A stretch of 5,135 nt of DNA from CAZYPH01 sp964649095. Its GTDB lineage: Bacteria; Bdellovibrionota; UBA1018; UBA923. The stretch's first letter is position 1; every line of letters starts with the position of its first letter. The notes beneath the pieces are model-generated. The model worked only from the letters and a program-made list of their open reading frames with translations, did no database searches and was not told the origin of the DNA. The translations under genes were made by a program, and so were the position numbers. This document shows positions 5,126 to 5,135 of this stretch, in pieces. Where the stretch lies: positions 1 to 5,135 of the forward strand of contig CAZYPH010000148.1 of NCBI GenBank assembly GCA_964649095.1, written 5' to 3'.

Positions 5126-5135
5126 TTGATTGAAT

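Noticed and set aside
4323..5135. Duplicate of the tRNA-Cys 3' end as an attachment site of an integrated element
   Set aside because: No second copy of the tRNA 3' segment is present downstream in the window, and no integrase gene is seen.
5075..5135. Simple frameshift explaining the arsI truncation
   Set aside because: Neither alternative frame after 5074 gives the expected GLDHLG-type continuation; both also reach stops before 5135.

Overview
The window looks like a piece of a Bdellovibrionota-type (formerly delta-proteobacterial) chromosome. The basis is the large metalloprotease at 967-3762, whose core (W308-NKAF, the segment around D354-PHTGQ, the HExxHxxGxxH site) reads like secreted zinc proteases I recall from Bdellovibrio relatives. 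That assignment is from memory of the family, not from a search. The protease gene is of medium GC, while the flanking intergenic and left-hand sequence is clearly AT-rich.

Layout, left to right. (1) 1-966: an AT-rich stretch with a candidate promoter (74-103), two overlapping small ORFs in neighbouring frames (121-312 and 269-586) that meet at two T7 runs, a doubtful 56-codon ORF (616-786), and a strong hairpin terminator (916-965) facing the 3' end of the protease. (2) 967-3762, minus strand: a 931-aa exported metzincin-like zinc metalloprotease. (3) 3763-3963: a divergent intergenic region with an AT-only 11-bp inverted repeat lying between the -35 and -10 of the rightward promoter. (4) 3964-4224: an 86-aa protein that looks like an isolated histidine-kinase dimerisation/phosphotransfer hairpin with no ATPase domain. 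(5) 4231-4398: a tRNA-Cys(GCA) gene with its likely promoter; a 22-codon ORF with a good Shine-Dalgarno overlaps that promoter and runs into the tRNA. (6) 4399-5135: a non-coding gap, then arsR and the 5' part of arsI (C-As lyase/CadI family). arsR has a promoter with an inverted-repeat operator and is probably transcribed without a leader. Homology in arsI stops after about 52 residues and the frame closes at 5119, so it is a remnant or a disrupted copy. An 11-bp direct repeat (4435-4445 and 5115-5125) brackets this arsenic module.

How the genes fit together: arsR and arsI' form a translationally adjacent pair (1-nt gap), the usual autoregulated arsenic-response arrangement, although the enzyme is not intact here. 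The protease and the DHp-like protein are divergently transcribed and may or may not be related in function. I see no rRNA, CRISPR array, insertion-sequence transposase or complete novel multi-gene system. The most interesting items are the orphan DHp protein, the compact leaderless arsR control region, and the truncated arsI flanked by short repeats next to a tRNA gene.
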